Below are positions 1 to 12,199 of a stretch of 64,000 nt of DNA, piece after piece. Source of the stretch: Pictodentalium vernedei (Eukaryota; Mollusca; Scaphopoda; Dentaliida; Dentaliidae); NCBI GenBank assembly GCA_031216915.1, contig CM062293.1, positions 153,830,285 to 153,894,284 of the forward strand, given 5' to 3'. Under the pieces are notes generated by a model. The model was not told the origin of the DNA, made no database searches, and saw only the letters and a list, made by a program, of their open reading frames with translations. The translations under genes and the position numbers were made by a program. Numbering within the stretch: position 1 is the first letter of the stretch; every line of letters starts with the position of its first letter.

Positions 1-1024
1 TCAAGGGTAAAAGTAATGTAACGTTCCAATCTTCAATATTCTGCGTCACGCACGTTCGCCTTTTAGCGCAGATTTTCTCAAAGTTATCAGATATGTTGCA
101 CTTTCTTGACTCACTTCATAAATTAACTATTTATTTTTCACAATTATGGCGAATTGAATCAGCTTGGTACAACGATAAATCTGAACCAGGCACGACATTC
201 CATTGGGTTTGAACATTTTAGTTCTGGCGATTCACTTCAGATGAAACGCATATAAGACAATTAAGTTGAAACACTGAATTGTCCCCATAATAATCATACT
301 GTGGACGCGGCTTTCTCCATTTCACGTTTGTTGAAGTCGTTGATGCACACATTTGCATCCCTAAAGATCCCGTTTTACCTCTGTTCTCAACACCATCAAA
401 TTTGGATAACCAACCGACTCAACAAGTCGTAAGCTTCATTCACATTTTTGCAGAGATCAGATCTTGATATTTTTGCATGCTTTTTACCAGTCACTCTCGC
501 ACATTACCCTTCAGCACGGCACATATAAATTGTTGTGTGATGCAACATTTAGTTGTTCGAGAGCATATAACACAATAAACACTGAAATAGACAATACGAT
601 CAAGTAATAATTTAATCCTACCCACTTTTCTGCCCACTTTTTCCTGAAAATGGTCAAGCTTATATACACGCATGCCTCAAATGCCATAACTGATTCATGT
701 CCTCCCACCCTGATATTTCTCGGGTCATTTTGCCATAGTTATACCTCCACTTCCTGGGTATTTAAGACAGTGAAAAGTACTCACGGTACCCGAATAGGCA
801 TGAACAGTTGTTTTCCCCAGGGAAGATCCTAGACCTTCACTTAAGGGGGTTACTCACTCCTAACACAGCATGGGTGAAATGAAGTGGTGAGAAGCAAAAC
901 TATTTTGTCTACCCCTCCCCCTACTCCCATTTCATTTAGCCACGTTACGCCCCTTATCACACAGCTTTACTGTAGGAGTAATATGAGAGGGCGCTTTTTC
1001 TCTCACTCTAATCTGGGGAATTAG
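1..1024. other. AT-rich stretch with no recognisable gene
   Basis: I see no coding region, RNA gene or repeat that I can name here. The short open frames are under 70 codons and resemble nothing known to me. The region lies downstream of the only host gene in the window. Confidence 0.5.
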
Positions 1025-1098
1025 CCTTCAAAGAAAAGAATATACAGCTGTAATTATTTATTTAACAAATAACACACAGTGGTCAAACTACACAATGC
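1025..1098. repeat. 74-bp direct repeat, copy 1
   Basis: A 74-bp block starting ccttcaaagaaaag is repeated without visible mismatch at 2834-2907, 1.8 kb away in the same orientation. The flanks differ on both sides. The pair brackets the 235-bp duplication and the hairpin cluster between them. It could be the terminal direct repeat of a short mobile element or a dispersed repeat; the sequence does not decide. Confidence 0.8.
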
Positions 1099-1222
1099 CA
1101 TTTTAAATACAGGTATAAAGACTTAAGTTTACAAAGTGTCCCTTAGGGATCTGTGTCTTGTACCCTCGGGGATAACCTAACATTTCTATACATTTTGGTA
1201 GTCTAACAATTATGGCAACATT

Positions 1223-1692
1223 ATAACATCGAGATAAGAGCAGCCATCCCTAACCTAGGGACGGCCAGCACACTGGTGATTAAGACAGCTTGAACAGGTG
1301 CGGCGAATTCTACAACTGAACGAACACAAATTTCTTGTTGCATACTTAAATTACTCGTGTCAGCTTGCCTTAGAACCAAGTACCATTTTGGCCATAAACG
1401 ATAAGGATTAAAACATGTTGCCTTGTTTTCAAGCGAATGAAGTAAATAGGGCCAAAGATAACATCGAGATAAGAGCAGCCATCCCTAACCTAGGGACGGC
1501 CAGCACACTGGTGATTAAGACAGCTTGAACAGGTGCGGCGAATTCTACAACTGAACGAACACAAATTTCTTGTTGCATACTTAAATTACTCATGTCAGCT
1601 TGCCTTAGAACCAAGTACCATTTTGGCCATAAACGATAAGGATTAAAATATGTTGCCTTGTTTTCAAGCGAATGAAGTAAATAGGGCCAAAG
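1223..1692. repeat. 235-bp tandem duplication
   Basis: Unit one is 1223-1457 and unit two 1458-1692, both beginning ataacatcgagat and ending gggccaaag. I count about two substitutions between them (for example cgtgtcagc against catgtcagc), so the duplication is young. The last part of each unit is the left arm of a hairpin; only the second copy keeps the matching right arm at 1693-1724. Confidence 0.9.
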
Positions 1693-1724
1693 GTCCCCTT
1701 TACTTCACTTGCTTGCAAAACAAG
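1657..1724. repeat. Foldback hairpin, family X
   Basis: An imperfect inverted repeat: the left arm cttgttttcaagcgaatgaa pairs with the right arm ttcacttgcttgcaaaacaag around a gggcc/ggtcccc centre. Related hairpins occur at 1781-1849 and 2392-2458. No coding capacity. It may be a small non-autonomous element. Confidence 0.7.
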
Positions 1725-1780
1725 ACTAGATGAGTTTTCTTCTTTTACAGCTGTAAGCTCTTTGAGCCAATGTATTCAGA

Positions 1781-1849
1781 TTGTTTCCAAGCAGACGAGG
1801 GAAATAGAGCCGTGGCAGGCTCCCCTTGCTACGTCAGCTAGAGAAACAA
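1781..1849. repeat. Foldback hairpin, family X (diverged)
   Basis: The arms ttgtttccaagcagacgagg and agctagagaaacaa flank a gagcc/ggctc centre. The layout matches the hairpin at 1657-1724, but the sequence has drifted. Confidence 0.5.
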
Positions 1850-1940
1850 TACTTAAAATACAATTATAAAAATGGCAATTTCAAAAGCTAAAGTCCACAT
1901 AAAAAGTGACCATAAACACCAATAACTAACTTAATGTTCA

Positions 1941-1999
1941 TTCGGTTATATCTCGACTGACAGAACGCTCGGAGCTCCCTCAGTTGAGATATAACAGAA
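1941..1999. repeat. Foldback hairpin, family Y, copy 1
   Basis: ttcggttatatctcgactga on the left pairs with tcagttgagatataacagaa on the right. The centre is partly decayed (cgctcggagctc). A closely related hairpin is at 2049-2107. Confidence 0.75.
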
Positions 2000-2048
2000 C
2001 AACGGTACCCTATGACTGGTTAGCTCCTAGTACATAAATACAGGTTTA

Positions 2049-2107
2049 TTCGGTTATATCTCGACTGACAGAGCTCAGGGAGCTCCTTCAGTTGAGATAT
2101 AACAGAA
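2049..2107. repeat. Foldback hairpin, family Y, copy 2
   Basis: Same arms as the hairpin at 1941-1999. The apex reads GAGCTC-AGG-GAGCTC, the same kind of centre seen in the TTAA-flanked palindromic elements elsewhere in the window although the arms are unrelated. Confidence 0.8.
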
Positions 2108-2277
2108 TAAAGATTTCCTAGAAATAGGCTACAGAATTCAGGTCATCTTTAACCTATTTGATATTTTAGTTACATGCAAGGGTTGATATTTAATTACCAT
2201 GTTTTTGATTAGCAATAGTTATTATTCTTTGATGTGACCATACACGTTTTCTACTGGAACCTATCGTACGATTGGAA

Positions 2278-2297
2278 AATATATATATATATATATA
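2278..2297. repeat. (AT)n microsatellite
   Basis: About nine AT dinucleotides in a row. Confidence 0.9.
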
Positions 2298-2391
2298 AAC
2301 ACACAAACAAACATTTGTCTACACATAAATCTGGATACTGGAGTTTCAAACAGTTACGTTTTTTTTAATTCTAGAACCATAGAAGAAAATG

Positions 2392-2458
2392 CTTGTTCCT
2401 GAGCGAGCCAAGGAAACTGGGCCACAGGCCAAATTTACTTCACTTGCTCCGAAACAAG
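2392..2458. repeat. Foldback hairpin, family X (third copy)
   Basis: cttgttcctgagcgagccaa on the left and cacttgctccgaaacaag on the right, with a gggccacaggcc centre. Same design as the hairpin at 1657-1724. Confidence 0.6.
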
Positions 2459-2833
2459 GTTAATTGCATCCTATGCATAAATAACATTTTTTAAATTTCG
2501 TCTCAACACTTCTCCTCGAACACAATATTTTACACAATTCGAATCAATCGGTCACCAATAATTTCAGATGAATAATACACTTTCTACATAACAAAAACGT
2601 TTCTGAACTACTCTACTTGTTTCTCCGTTTAATGCCTAACACTTCTCTATCCTTATTCATAATTTACGCAATTTATGTGCCGAGTACAAAAGGACCTATA
2701 TTAATTTATCCTCTGAAACCTGATAAGCATTTGAATAAAATGCTCAGCAAGTTTCAAAGCAATACACTTTTTCTGTTACTATTTAGGACATTCGCAACAA
2801 ACTATAAGTAAAATATTAAGTAAACTGGACTTA

Positions 2834-2907
2834 CCTTCAAAGAAAAGAATATACAGCTGTAATTATTTATTTAACAAATAACACACAGTGGTCAAACTAC
2901 ACAATGC
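2834..2907. repeat. 74-bp direct repeat, copy 2
   Basis: Second copy of the block at 1025-1098, identical by eye. It continues into a stretch (ccgctgtccacagccttatttatactc) that is absent from the first copy. Confidence 0.8.
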
Positions 2908-4967
2908 AATTTGACCGCTGTCCACAGCCTTATTTATACTCTCTTCCTGAAGTAAGCAGTGTTACCAAGCAAACTGTGGCTTCTACAACAACATGTGCTT
3001 TTCACACGTGCTTGGCAATTAATGAACAGACATTTCCTACTCTGGGCTAATTGCGAGTCAGAACAACAGGGCGCCGTGTACTCAGCTAATCAAGAAGGCA
3101 TTGAGTGAAAGTAACCTGTTAATCCTCCATTGTGTCAAACATGCCTTACAGGTTGAACACAATGCAGTGCTAATCTCACTCAGCGGTCCTGCATAGTTTA
3201 CGTTTAGCTGATGTAAATTTCAATTTCCTTATTCCTAATAAATTATCAATACTTTTTTATTATTTATTTATTTATTGTTGCCTTCTGAACGTAACTGCTT
3301 GATAACCCCTTTACTGTAGTAAACTGTTAAAGAACATCCCCACAAATACTAGATGGACCCGTCCATATCGCTATGTGCATTTGTGTTTTTAAGAGAAAAT
3401 ATCATTCAGGGCGTTCGTGGTGAAAGCGGTAATAGAGTTGCTCGAGGCGCGAGGAGCCAGATCCCAAAGTCATCGGGACATTGAAGATACGTTGCTACTG
3501 AAACTACTAAATAAATAAATCTTACCGTTTAATGTTTCACTCAAAATATTATTGTTTTTTCAGTAATACACAACGTGTTACAAATCTATTGTGGATAAAA
3601 TAAATACATTATAATACGCGAGTATATTGCAATTTTTCCAACTCCTTGCAATTTTTATCGTGGTGCCATTTTCTGCCAAACGAAAAACACTCTAAAATGA
3701 TTTAGAGACTAATATACACACATTATAGCTCTATTAGGGGGTTGTATTGATGGGTACGTTGAGCTATCTTGCCCATCTGGGCCCAGTGCTGGGCCCATGA
3801 TTTTTGAAACAGAGCTCTGTTCGGTTTTGAGTGTCTCGATTTCTATAAATGCATATTTGTGTATTTGAACAGATTTAAACATTTCTTATAATCACAGATA
3901 ATCAAAGGTCCTTTAGGTTCCTCATGGTCCTTAAAAATAAAGACGTTAAGTATATGTAAATTATTAATAACTTTCACCAAGAATCAAGATACAACTAACA
4001 GTAGAACAAATGGTTCATATAACATTTGCAACCTGCACCAACCAGTGTTAAAATTAAAAATAAAATTAACAAAAAATTAAAACAAAGCTCTCATGTCCCA
4101 TTTGAATAAAATAGTCACAACTTAAAGGGCCAACACAGGTTCATGTATCAAAAAATGGTTTCTATAAAACCAATCGCGTGAATTCCCTGTGTCAAAATAC
4201 CTTTATAAAATCTCAGGATAACAGAAGAAATGCCCAGGATCACTAAAAAATGGTCCTCAACAACACTGGAAAAGTGCAAAAAATTGATGTATGATGTTGG
4301 GAGGGGTAGGTGTCCAAAATATGTCGGATGTTTTTTTTTTTCTGCTGGAATGGGTTTTGGTGTTCAAAATGTGTTCGGGAAGGTCGAATGCAAATAAAAC
4401 GGTATCGTGTACAGCAATTTCTTTTCGCCCCCCCCCCCCCCCCACCTTCCCGACCATTCAGTCAGGCTTTATTCTTTTTTTGTCTGACCTCCCGCTCTTC
4501 CATTTATGCATCCGTATGGTGGTTCACGGTTGCAAAGTAGTATACCGCTGTATTACTGGGCATTACACTGCACTGCATTGTGCTGTGTTGCGCCGCATTA
4601 CAATTCGTTTGCTCTGCATTGCGGAGTTTTGCGGTACAGTGCGGTGCATTATAGTGCATTTCATCTATCATATTGTATCAATAATAGTAAAATGTGAATG
4701 TTGTACGTATAATTTGGCATTGCGACAAATTGTACAAAAAGTCAGCATTGCAAGTACTGTCATTAATTTTCGTCCACCACTCTGACTTCCATTCACTGCT
4801 ACGCACTCTACAGCATTGTATACCCTTAAAGATCGCATCGGGAATGTGGCAAAGAAAATGCTAAGCATTGAACTGAAATATATTCTGAGCATAATTTTGT
4901 TTACCCCTTTCTCCTTTATCCCGCAAACATAGAATTTTTTGTTCGTTCCTTGTCCGCCCAATCACCC

Positions 4968-4998
<31 letters not shown>

Positions 4999-5880
4999 GC
5001 CGCTGCTTGGAACGGTACTAGTTAAACAGTCCAGTGACTTATTACACTGTTAATAAATGGCTTTCAGCATACGTCCGATCAGCTCCTCTGGCTGAGCTGC
5101 ATGCTAGGAAACCTTTCTCGCATCACTGTACCACCATTTGTTTTGTCCTCTGCCGTTTCCGCCTCCCTCTCCCTTGATTCAATTTTATCCGAAAAATAAA
5201 CCCGGTTGCTTTTTTTCAGCATCCAATGTTTCCATTAGAAATCTTGTTTTCGTTTTTGTTTTCCCAAAAAATAGAATTCATATATTTTTATTCCATGGTA
5301 TGCTGTTGTAAAATATTAAGACTTGAGTTCTCTTTGCTTAATTTCCTAGCTCTTTCCTCGAAATCTCTCTATCGCTACTAGTATTTAAAACTTTATCCAC
5401 TGAATTGTTGCAAGCACACGAGGAAACCCTTAAAATACTTAATGAATAGTATCGTGTTTGGAAGAAACAACTGAGTGCAAGGACATCTTCTCTCGATGAG
5501 GGGATAATTCGATATATCTCTCTTGGTTGATACTCACACATCCAAAGAAATCGATAATATGTAGAAATGCGAATGACGTTATGAAGCTATCTTCTGTTCT
5601 CACAAAACCTCAAGTAGCGGAGTAGCCGCCATTTTCAAAAATACATTTACTTTTCAGACCCATAATACAATAAAAGATCCAGAAGGCAACTTCATTATTT
5701 CTTGATTCTATGACGATTCAAGACCAGAGAGTCATCCTTTCTGCTGTGTAAGCCCCCGATGAAGACAATCCGAAATTATTTACAACCTCTTTACAACACG
5801 ATAAACTACCTTCACAAAAATAACGTTGAGGCACATGGGAAAATTTAATCTCAAATGGAACAATGACCTATGCAATGTCT
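2908..5880. other. Gene-free stretch with low-complexity tracts
   Basis: I recognise no gene. It holds C-runs at about 4429-4444 and 4967-4984, the second followed by a (CA)n run, and a degenerate GCATT-like minisatellite at about 4553-4680. A small palindrome, gggcccagtgctgggccc, lies near 3780. A 164-codon open frame at 4291-4785 passes through the C-run and minisatellite and is probably chance. Confidence 0.5.
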
Positions 5881-8800
5881 GAAGGTCAGAAAGCAAAAAT
5901 TAAAGGCGTTATACATTGAATGGTCTCGGTAACAAAATGGATAGGTTAGACTTCTTTCTCATGTCCACTGATCTGCAATTTTTTCACAAATCGTCTGACA
6001 TTCATATACGCTACAAATTCGACCACAACCCTGTGGCCTTAACCCTATCTTTTATTTGTCAACCGAGGTGGATGCGCTTTTGAATGTTCAATAACAACCT
6101 ACAGAACGATTGTCAGCCATTTACTGCTAACGACCAACTATTTTGGGAAAATTTAATGCTGGTGATTAAAGGAAAGACAATTTCGTACTCTTCTAAGATA
6201 AAACGCGCAACGAATAATTGTGTGGAAGTAATTGAGGAAAGACTTAACATCCTAAACCCCCTACTTGATAGCGGCGATTTGTCAGTAAGTAGTGAAACTG
6301 AACCCCTTGAAAATGCACTCCAAACCATCAGAAACAAACATTAAAGGCATGATTCTAAAAGCAAAATCAAGATGAAAAGTAGAAGGGGAAAAATCAGCTA
6401 AGTACTTTGATAATCAAGAAAAACGCCATTACACGGAGAAAAAACTATACCTAAACTCGTAACTTTCTCGGGCAGGATTACTGAAAACATATCCGAAATA
6501 CTAATACAAAATGAATAAAAGTTATTCTTCGAAGATTTATACACCTCGAAATTAAATCCGTCAAACGGTTCCAACGAAAATGATCCTTTCTTTGACAAGT
6601 CCAAACCCTTTTTACAGTTTTTAGACGACCAGGAGAGTAACTCATTGGAAGGTCTTTTAACATACTTTGAATGTTTAAGAGCCTTAAAATCAATGAAAAA
6701 TAACAATACCCAGGATCAGACGGATTTACAATGGAGTTCTATAAATTCTTCTTGAATGATATTGGCAGCTTTCTGATTAAGTCCCTAAATCACGGATACA
6801 GTGTAAAGGAATTATCCTACTCGAAACGAACTGGCCTCATTACTTGCATCCCAAAGCAGAAAAAAACAAAAGAATTCCTAACAAACTGGCGTCCTATTTC
6901 ACTAATTAATGTGGATACAAAAATTGCCTCGACGACTATTCCAAATCGTGTTAATAGGGTACTACCAAAACTCATATCAGAAACTCAGCTTGGGTTCTGG
7001 AAAGGGAGATATATCTGAGAATCTACAAGACAAGTGTTCGACCTGACAGAAATTATGAAAAACTAAATATCGCCGGAATTCTTGTTCGATTAGATTTTGA
7101 AAAAAAGATTTTGATTCCCTTGAATAGTCGTCCATAGAAAAAAACACGTCACAGTTTTTCAACTTCGGGCCCTCTAATATAAATTGGTTCCGTACTTTCT
7201 ACCCAAATATTGTGTTATATCCTTAATAATAGACACTGCTCTGCGAAGCGTAACATGGAGAAAGGAGTAAGACAGGGCGACCCCTCTCCCCTCTTTATTT
7301 ATTTTAAGCGTCGAGATATTGAGCGCCGCACTTAAATACAATCCTGACAGCAGCGGTATCAAAATAAACCACTCGGAAACCTCATAAGTCAATATGCTGA
7401 CGACTGACTTCATTGTTGAGTGACGATTCTCAGTCTTTAAACTCAGCTCCAGAAGTCGTGAACCCTTTTGAAGAGGATTCAGGTCTTAAAGTCAATTTCG
7501 AAAAGACACAGATTGTATGGTTTGGGTCTGAAAAAGGGTCGAGTAAAAGGATTGCCACGAAACATAATGTTCATTGGAACAATAAAGGGACATTCACCAT
7601 ATTAGATATAATGTATGATCTAAATAGTGAAAATTATATAATTCAAAACTACATCGAAAAATGTAGAAAGATGGAAAAACCTCTGAACGACTGGTCGTTT
7701 AGAAATGTCAGCCTAATTGCGAAAACTACCGTCGTAAAACGCCGGTAAAAGTGTAAAGCATAAGCGTAAGGTTCCTTTGAATCAAGTTACGAATAAGGGG
7801 CAGGGGGGGGGGGGGGGGGGTAGGTTTCCGAACATTCAGTCATACTGTCATTTTCTAAAAATATTTTGGATTCAGAAACTGACGGACGCCAACATAATAT
7901 CATTTTGGAAAACCCTCATTTTAAATGAAACAATGTGGTAATGACAGAATTTGGTATCTACACAAAGAAAGTTAACAAGGGTAGGGGAGTAAGCAAACAA
8001 TTTTTTTGGAAACAGTCATTGCATCATGGTCGTTTTTAGATAACAAATCACCTACAGGCTCCGAAAAAAATTCGTTCTCAAGTGTATTTTTTCTAAATGA
8101 CCTCTTGAATGAACGCTGAGGTGTCCTAACGTTTAAGGCGACGTTTTCTACAAAATATTATATCATAACACAGTTCACTGTCTTCCAGAGGATAAACAAG
8201 GCGATTCCAGGACAGTGGCGGAAAAAATCGAAAGGGGAAAAACCCGACTTTGTTCTGAATCCACTGACTGATAAACTAAAACAAACGTAAACGGTAAATA
8301 AAACTTGTTATCTACTATTCGTGCAAATGGCGATTTCGGATCCCGTTCTTTCTCAGAGGAAATTGAAGGAGAGTTTGCATACGGATCTCACACGGTAGAT
8401 TTGAAGTGTGATATAAAAAGTCCTTCCATAATGGCGATTTCGGATCCCGTTCTTTCTCAGAGGAAATTGAAGGAGAGTTTGCATACGGATCTCACACGGT
8501 AGGATTGAAGTGTGATATAAAAAGTCCTTCCATAACCACATACCATACTTACCCCCCCCCCCCCCCCCCCCCCACCCATCAATACAAAATTTTAAAAGCC
8601 GCTCTACTTACAAATTGCCGCCTTTAAAAGTAAAGTGTCTGAGACTGAGGTGTGTACGTTTTGTTTTAACACTAAAGAAACGATATCACATTTATTCTTT
8701 GAAAGTCCCGTGACAAAGTCAGTCTTCATACAGTTCGCTGAAAGACTGAAGGAACAATACAGTGTTCTACTGCAATTGGCTCAATACTTCATCCTTATAT

Positions 8801-8960
8801 GCTTATGACTCCAGCAGGCCATAATAAGTATAAACATCGTACCATGTATCGAGTGTTTTTGGAGCAGCGACTCGAAATTTCCAGCGTTTGTTCTAGAATC
8901 TCTGCTCAACGCGGCCATATCAATTAAAAGTCCGGAAACCGAGCATGTGTCCTGTGGTAA
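5880..8960 (+). pseudogene. Tx1/L1-like LINE relic (endonuclease and reverse transcriptase)
   Basis: This is a decayed non-LTR retrotransposon of the L1/Tx1 group. The end of the endonuclease is read at about 5930-6060 (MDRLDFFLMSTDLQFF, then DHNPVALTLSF). RT motifs follow at 6812-7018, with GLITCIPKQKK, NWRPISLINVDTKIAS and TQLGFWKGRYI in the order usual for L1-type ORF2. Later pieces are SGLKVNFEKTQIVWFGS near 7465 and a C-terminal segment, FCFNTKETISHLFFESP, at about 8660-8710, which fits the terminal Cys/His region of this group. The frame changes several times and stops are frequent; the polymerase palm DD box is not readable. A 104-bp duplication (8327-8535), a G-run (7803-7821) and a C-run (8551-8573) lie inside. 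The 5' limit is uncertain because 5640-5880 is coding-like but out of expected order. Confidence 0.8.
8327..8535. repeat. 104-bp tandem duplication inside the Tx1-like LINE
   Basis: Unit one 8327-8430 and unit two 8431-8535 both start atggcgatttcggatcccgt. They differ by about a single inserted base (cggtagatt against cggtaggatt). Because it is nearly perfect within a heavily decayed LINE, the duplication is far younger than the LINE. Confidence 0.9.
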
Positions 8961-10640
8961 CCCCACGCGCATGCGCATACGCTTTTTTCTAATTCGACAT
9001 GAGAAATGCGATATTCGTGTCGCTTTTCATGGGAAATGATGCAGCAGCTACTTGTGAATAATGAGTGACATTTTCATGGAAATCCGCCAAGATTTAATAG
9101 GTTAATTGGCTGATATATAGCGTTTTGATGAGAGGAGGTAAGTTTTTGAATTTGGTCATTTTCCCGCTGGTACGAAACGGCGTGGTACGAAACGACGTGG
9201 GAACACTTAAGAATTATAATTCACTATTACGGATGGAGAACTGCAACAAAATGAAACTTGCATGTTCATAACTGTTGCTAATAAGGTCCGACACAGGATT
9301 TAACACCTAGACAATTTCCAGAAAGTAAAAGTTAACAGAAATCGCCAATGGATTAATGGTTTGGCTAATTTGACATTAAAATTGAACAGACACCAGTGTC
9401 GGACATAGCCCGACTGTATCCAGACCATTAAAGGCAGCTACTTGAAATTTTCAAAATGTGCTCTACAAACCCTGGCCGACCTTCTCGTATTTGTGTAGAG
9501 TGTCGGGACAGCGTTAAAACATCACGCATCGTGGAAACCTAGAATACGATTCGTACCGACTCTATTGATTGGAAAGAATTTGGGCGGCATTGTAGACTAC
9601 TGTAGTGCAGGCCCATTTTGTGCCAAATTGCATAACCTGATCCAAAGTATGATTTTTGTTTGTATATCGTCCATACCGCCTGTAGTTTATTTCGTTGCCA
9701 TACGTTAAAGTAGCCTTGTGTCCTTTTCGCCAGTTTCGACCCAGATTTGAAGGTACCTTCCTTCTCCAATTTACAGCCAAACCTAGGGATGATGTGTTTT
9801 CGGCATTTTATATTTTTTATTAGGATATAAAATGAGCTTCCAACTGCAGACGTTTATTTAAAAAATCCCGAATGGGATTCCGAGGTACAAGTGATTTGAT
9901 ATAATGTGTTTTTGCCCATTTTCGGTCGCTGTTGCCACTGTAACATCAACGACCACAGAAAGGTTCGGTGAAAATACATCGGCATCTTTTCGGACACGGT
10001 ACATACCATGTAGCTGCAAAATTTCAGCTAGCTTGAATAGTTATTGAGATATTGCGCCAAATCCCTTAACTGGCCACTTTTTTGGAAAATTAGCCTCCTT
10101 CTGAAATGCATGGTAATACCTGCAGAAAAACACCTGTTTTCCCCAAAATATGCAGACTCATGGGTTTCACAACTTTTCTCAATTACAGCCCTATAAACCT
10201 ATTGATTGCAGAATTATTAAGGAAGATGTCCTTAGAAATTGGGTTTTTTTTAAGGAATAATATTTTGAGTATTATTATCACTTTTCTGAAGTCGTATGAC
10301 AGTGTCAGTTTTCACGTCATTAGAAGGATGTATTCTTCCCATACGACCTCCACCCACTCGCGCCTAATCAAACTGATATATTCAGCTGTTATGGCTGTAT
10401 TCCCAAACCCACGTTTTAAAATGCCGTTTCCAAGGTTACAGACGAAATGTAACCGAATTGTCAGAAATAATATAGCACAGTTCATGGAGAAAGTGAATAC
10501 CGACCCCTGTTCCAAATTTCAGCTCCTTAGTGTTTGCACCTTCTGAGAACATTCGACATTAAGTATGGTGGAATAATAAGAAGAAGAAAAAGAAAAATGA
10601 TGAAACTCTACAATTCCAATAAGAATACATTCCGAGCATA
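8961..10640. other. Gene-free stretch
   Basis: I see no recognisable gene. A short direct repeat, ggtacgaaacgrcgtgg, is doubled at about 9170-9202. The motif aaaatttcagct occurs near 10017 and, slightly changed, near 10515, suggesting fragments of one dispersed repeat. It ends in a purine-rich aagaagaagaaaaag tract at about 10577-10595. Confidence 0.4.
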
Positions 10641-11040
10641 CTTAATAATAATAACACTTTGGCCGGCCGCTGATCTCTCGCGGTTCTCATGTGAGAAGGC
10701 CTTGATTAGCCCTGTGCTCCAAAATGCCTTCTTGTCCTCACGCCTCTTCTCTACTAATACAGACGAACTGCTTCGTGAAATCCGGTACCCAATTCTTCCC
10801 AAACTCTCCGATAAGCATACTAACCCTCTCCTAATGTGTCACCCAATAACCACATATCCATCCTTCTCCCATCCCACTTCCCCGTTATACTCCCGATGAA
10901 TCTTATTCTGTTAGACTTGTATTTTGCCACTACGCCTAAATTACATATTGGACACTCTTTTGCAGTTTCTTCTACATTTTTCCCTAAGCTCCAGCGACCG
11001 TGACCTGATACAACACAGCATCTTTCAAGACACAGCAGAA
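10640..11040 (-). pseudogene. LINE 3' end fragment, family L3
   Basis: On the minus strand a Cys-rich C-terminal LINE segment is readable (ECPICNLGVVAKY, then MWLLGDT). It aligns by eye with the better-preserved copy at 13550-14030, where the matching stretch reads HFILECPTYLSSRTRLL. It ends on the left in a TTATTATTATTAA tail near 10641-10660, as expected for the 3' end of a retrotransposed copy. It is 5'-truncated and frame-broken. Confidence 0.5.
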
Positions 11041-11064
11041 ATACGAAGCTGAATATAATAATTC

Positions 11065-11130
11065 GTCATCCGAGTGCTAGAATGTCCTATGTCCCATAGG
11101 GGACATAGGACATTCTAGCACTCAGGAGAC
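11065..11130. repeat. Palindromic foldback, family H, copy 1
   Basis: The left arm gagtgctagaatgtcctatg pairs with cataggacattctagcactc on the right around a tcccataggggac centre. Near-perfect over about 27 bp per arm. Relatives are at 23788-23854 and 53984-54052. Confidence 0.85.
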
Positions 11131-11139
11131 ATATTGTTA

Positions 11140-11769
11140 CATACTTTCGATTTAACCTTTCGTATCATTATCAGTTTATTACCTAATTATAAAACACAAT
11201 GTTATTTTACCATACACTGCAGTAGGTCAATTCACAATGTTACCCGGCCGTGTAACATTGCCGTGTAACATTTTTCGCAATGTTACCCCCTGAAACCGAA
11301 GTGTTCCGAGGAGGCTCGCGGAAACGCACGAAGCAAAAAGAAGTGACTTCCTTCATTTATCCGACAAGAGGCGCTGATTTCCGCATTCCGCTGTTGTTTA
11401 TTTTGTTATACTATGACTTCCGCGAACAGTCTTGTCGGTTCGCACAAATGTCTTCAGAAGACATTGATCATTTAGCTTAATCAAAAGACAGTATCAGCAC
11501 TGAGCGATGTACCATGTAACTCTGAGCAAAAGCTGATAAATGTTTGCCCCCAGTTTGTGAACTGCAATGTCAAAATGAATGTTTATAGTGCTATGCCAAG
11601 ACTACCAGAACAGAGAAAAGTGGCCGTGGAAGGAAGAAATGTTATTTTGTCAACTGTCATTGTTTATGTCTTAAATACTGCTGTCAAACTAGCTTGTTGT
11701 TGCAATGCATCCCAACCAGAGAAGTGTTATTGGTATTTTAAATGTTCCGGGGAAATATAGATTGATTCG
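11140..11769. other. Gene-free stretch with repeated AATGTTACCC motif
   Basis: No gene recognised. The motif caatgttaccc appears near 11236 and 11278 and recurs in the foldback at 11770-11930, so these may share an origin. Confidence 0.4.
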
Positions 11770-11930
11770 GTATAATAAAAAAATGATGATCTGGTCAGAG
11801 GGTAGCATTGCAAATTGTCTCCCCTTGGAACCATTGTCTCCCTTGGCTTCGCCTCGGGAGACAATGGTTCCTCGGGAAGACAATCTGCAATGTTACCCTC
11901 TGACCAGGTCATCATTTTTATAATATTTCC
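11770..11930. repeat. 161-bp foldback element
   Basis: A long inverted repeat with arms of about 70 bp. The outer ends are gtataataaaaaaatgatga and tcatcatttttataatattt, and the inner arms are cattgtctcccttgg and cgggagacaatgg around a cttcgcc loop. The arms differ at scattered positions. No coding capacity; probably a small non-autonomous element or foldback. Confidence 0.8.
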
Positions 11931-12199
11931 GTATTCCATGTCCTTTCATTGAAAAAGTATTTTTATCATGGTTTGCGTGGATTAACAATGCATCATTTTG
12001 CATTACTTTAATCAACTCATCAGTAAGTATTGTCCACGCTGACATTGGCGAGGTTGTTGTCATTCACCATATTTCCTCAGCCAATTTATAATATACTATT
12101 AAAAAATGTAGGCGGTATTTGATAAAAGTGAGATATATGAAGATATATATTTATATTTTCACCAAAATGACAGTCGAGGCATTGCACCGTGACATCTGG

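Noticed and set aside
1025-2907. Intact LTR-type element
   Set aside because: The 74-bp direct repeats are short, the interior has no coding domain and no priming features were recognised; origin left open.
3405-3520. Possible SINE fragment ending in aaataaataaat
   Set aside because: The tail is suggestive, but no promoter box or second copy was seen in the window.
4291-4785. 164-codon open frame
   Set aside because: It runs through a C-run (a Pro stretch) and a GCATT minisatellite; composition explains the open frame and no domain is visible.
10106-10546. 146-codon open frame
   Set aside because: No motif or family resemblance, and an antisense frame overlaps. The region is more likely part of a dispersed repeat.
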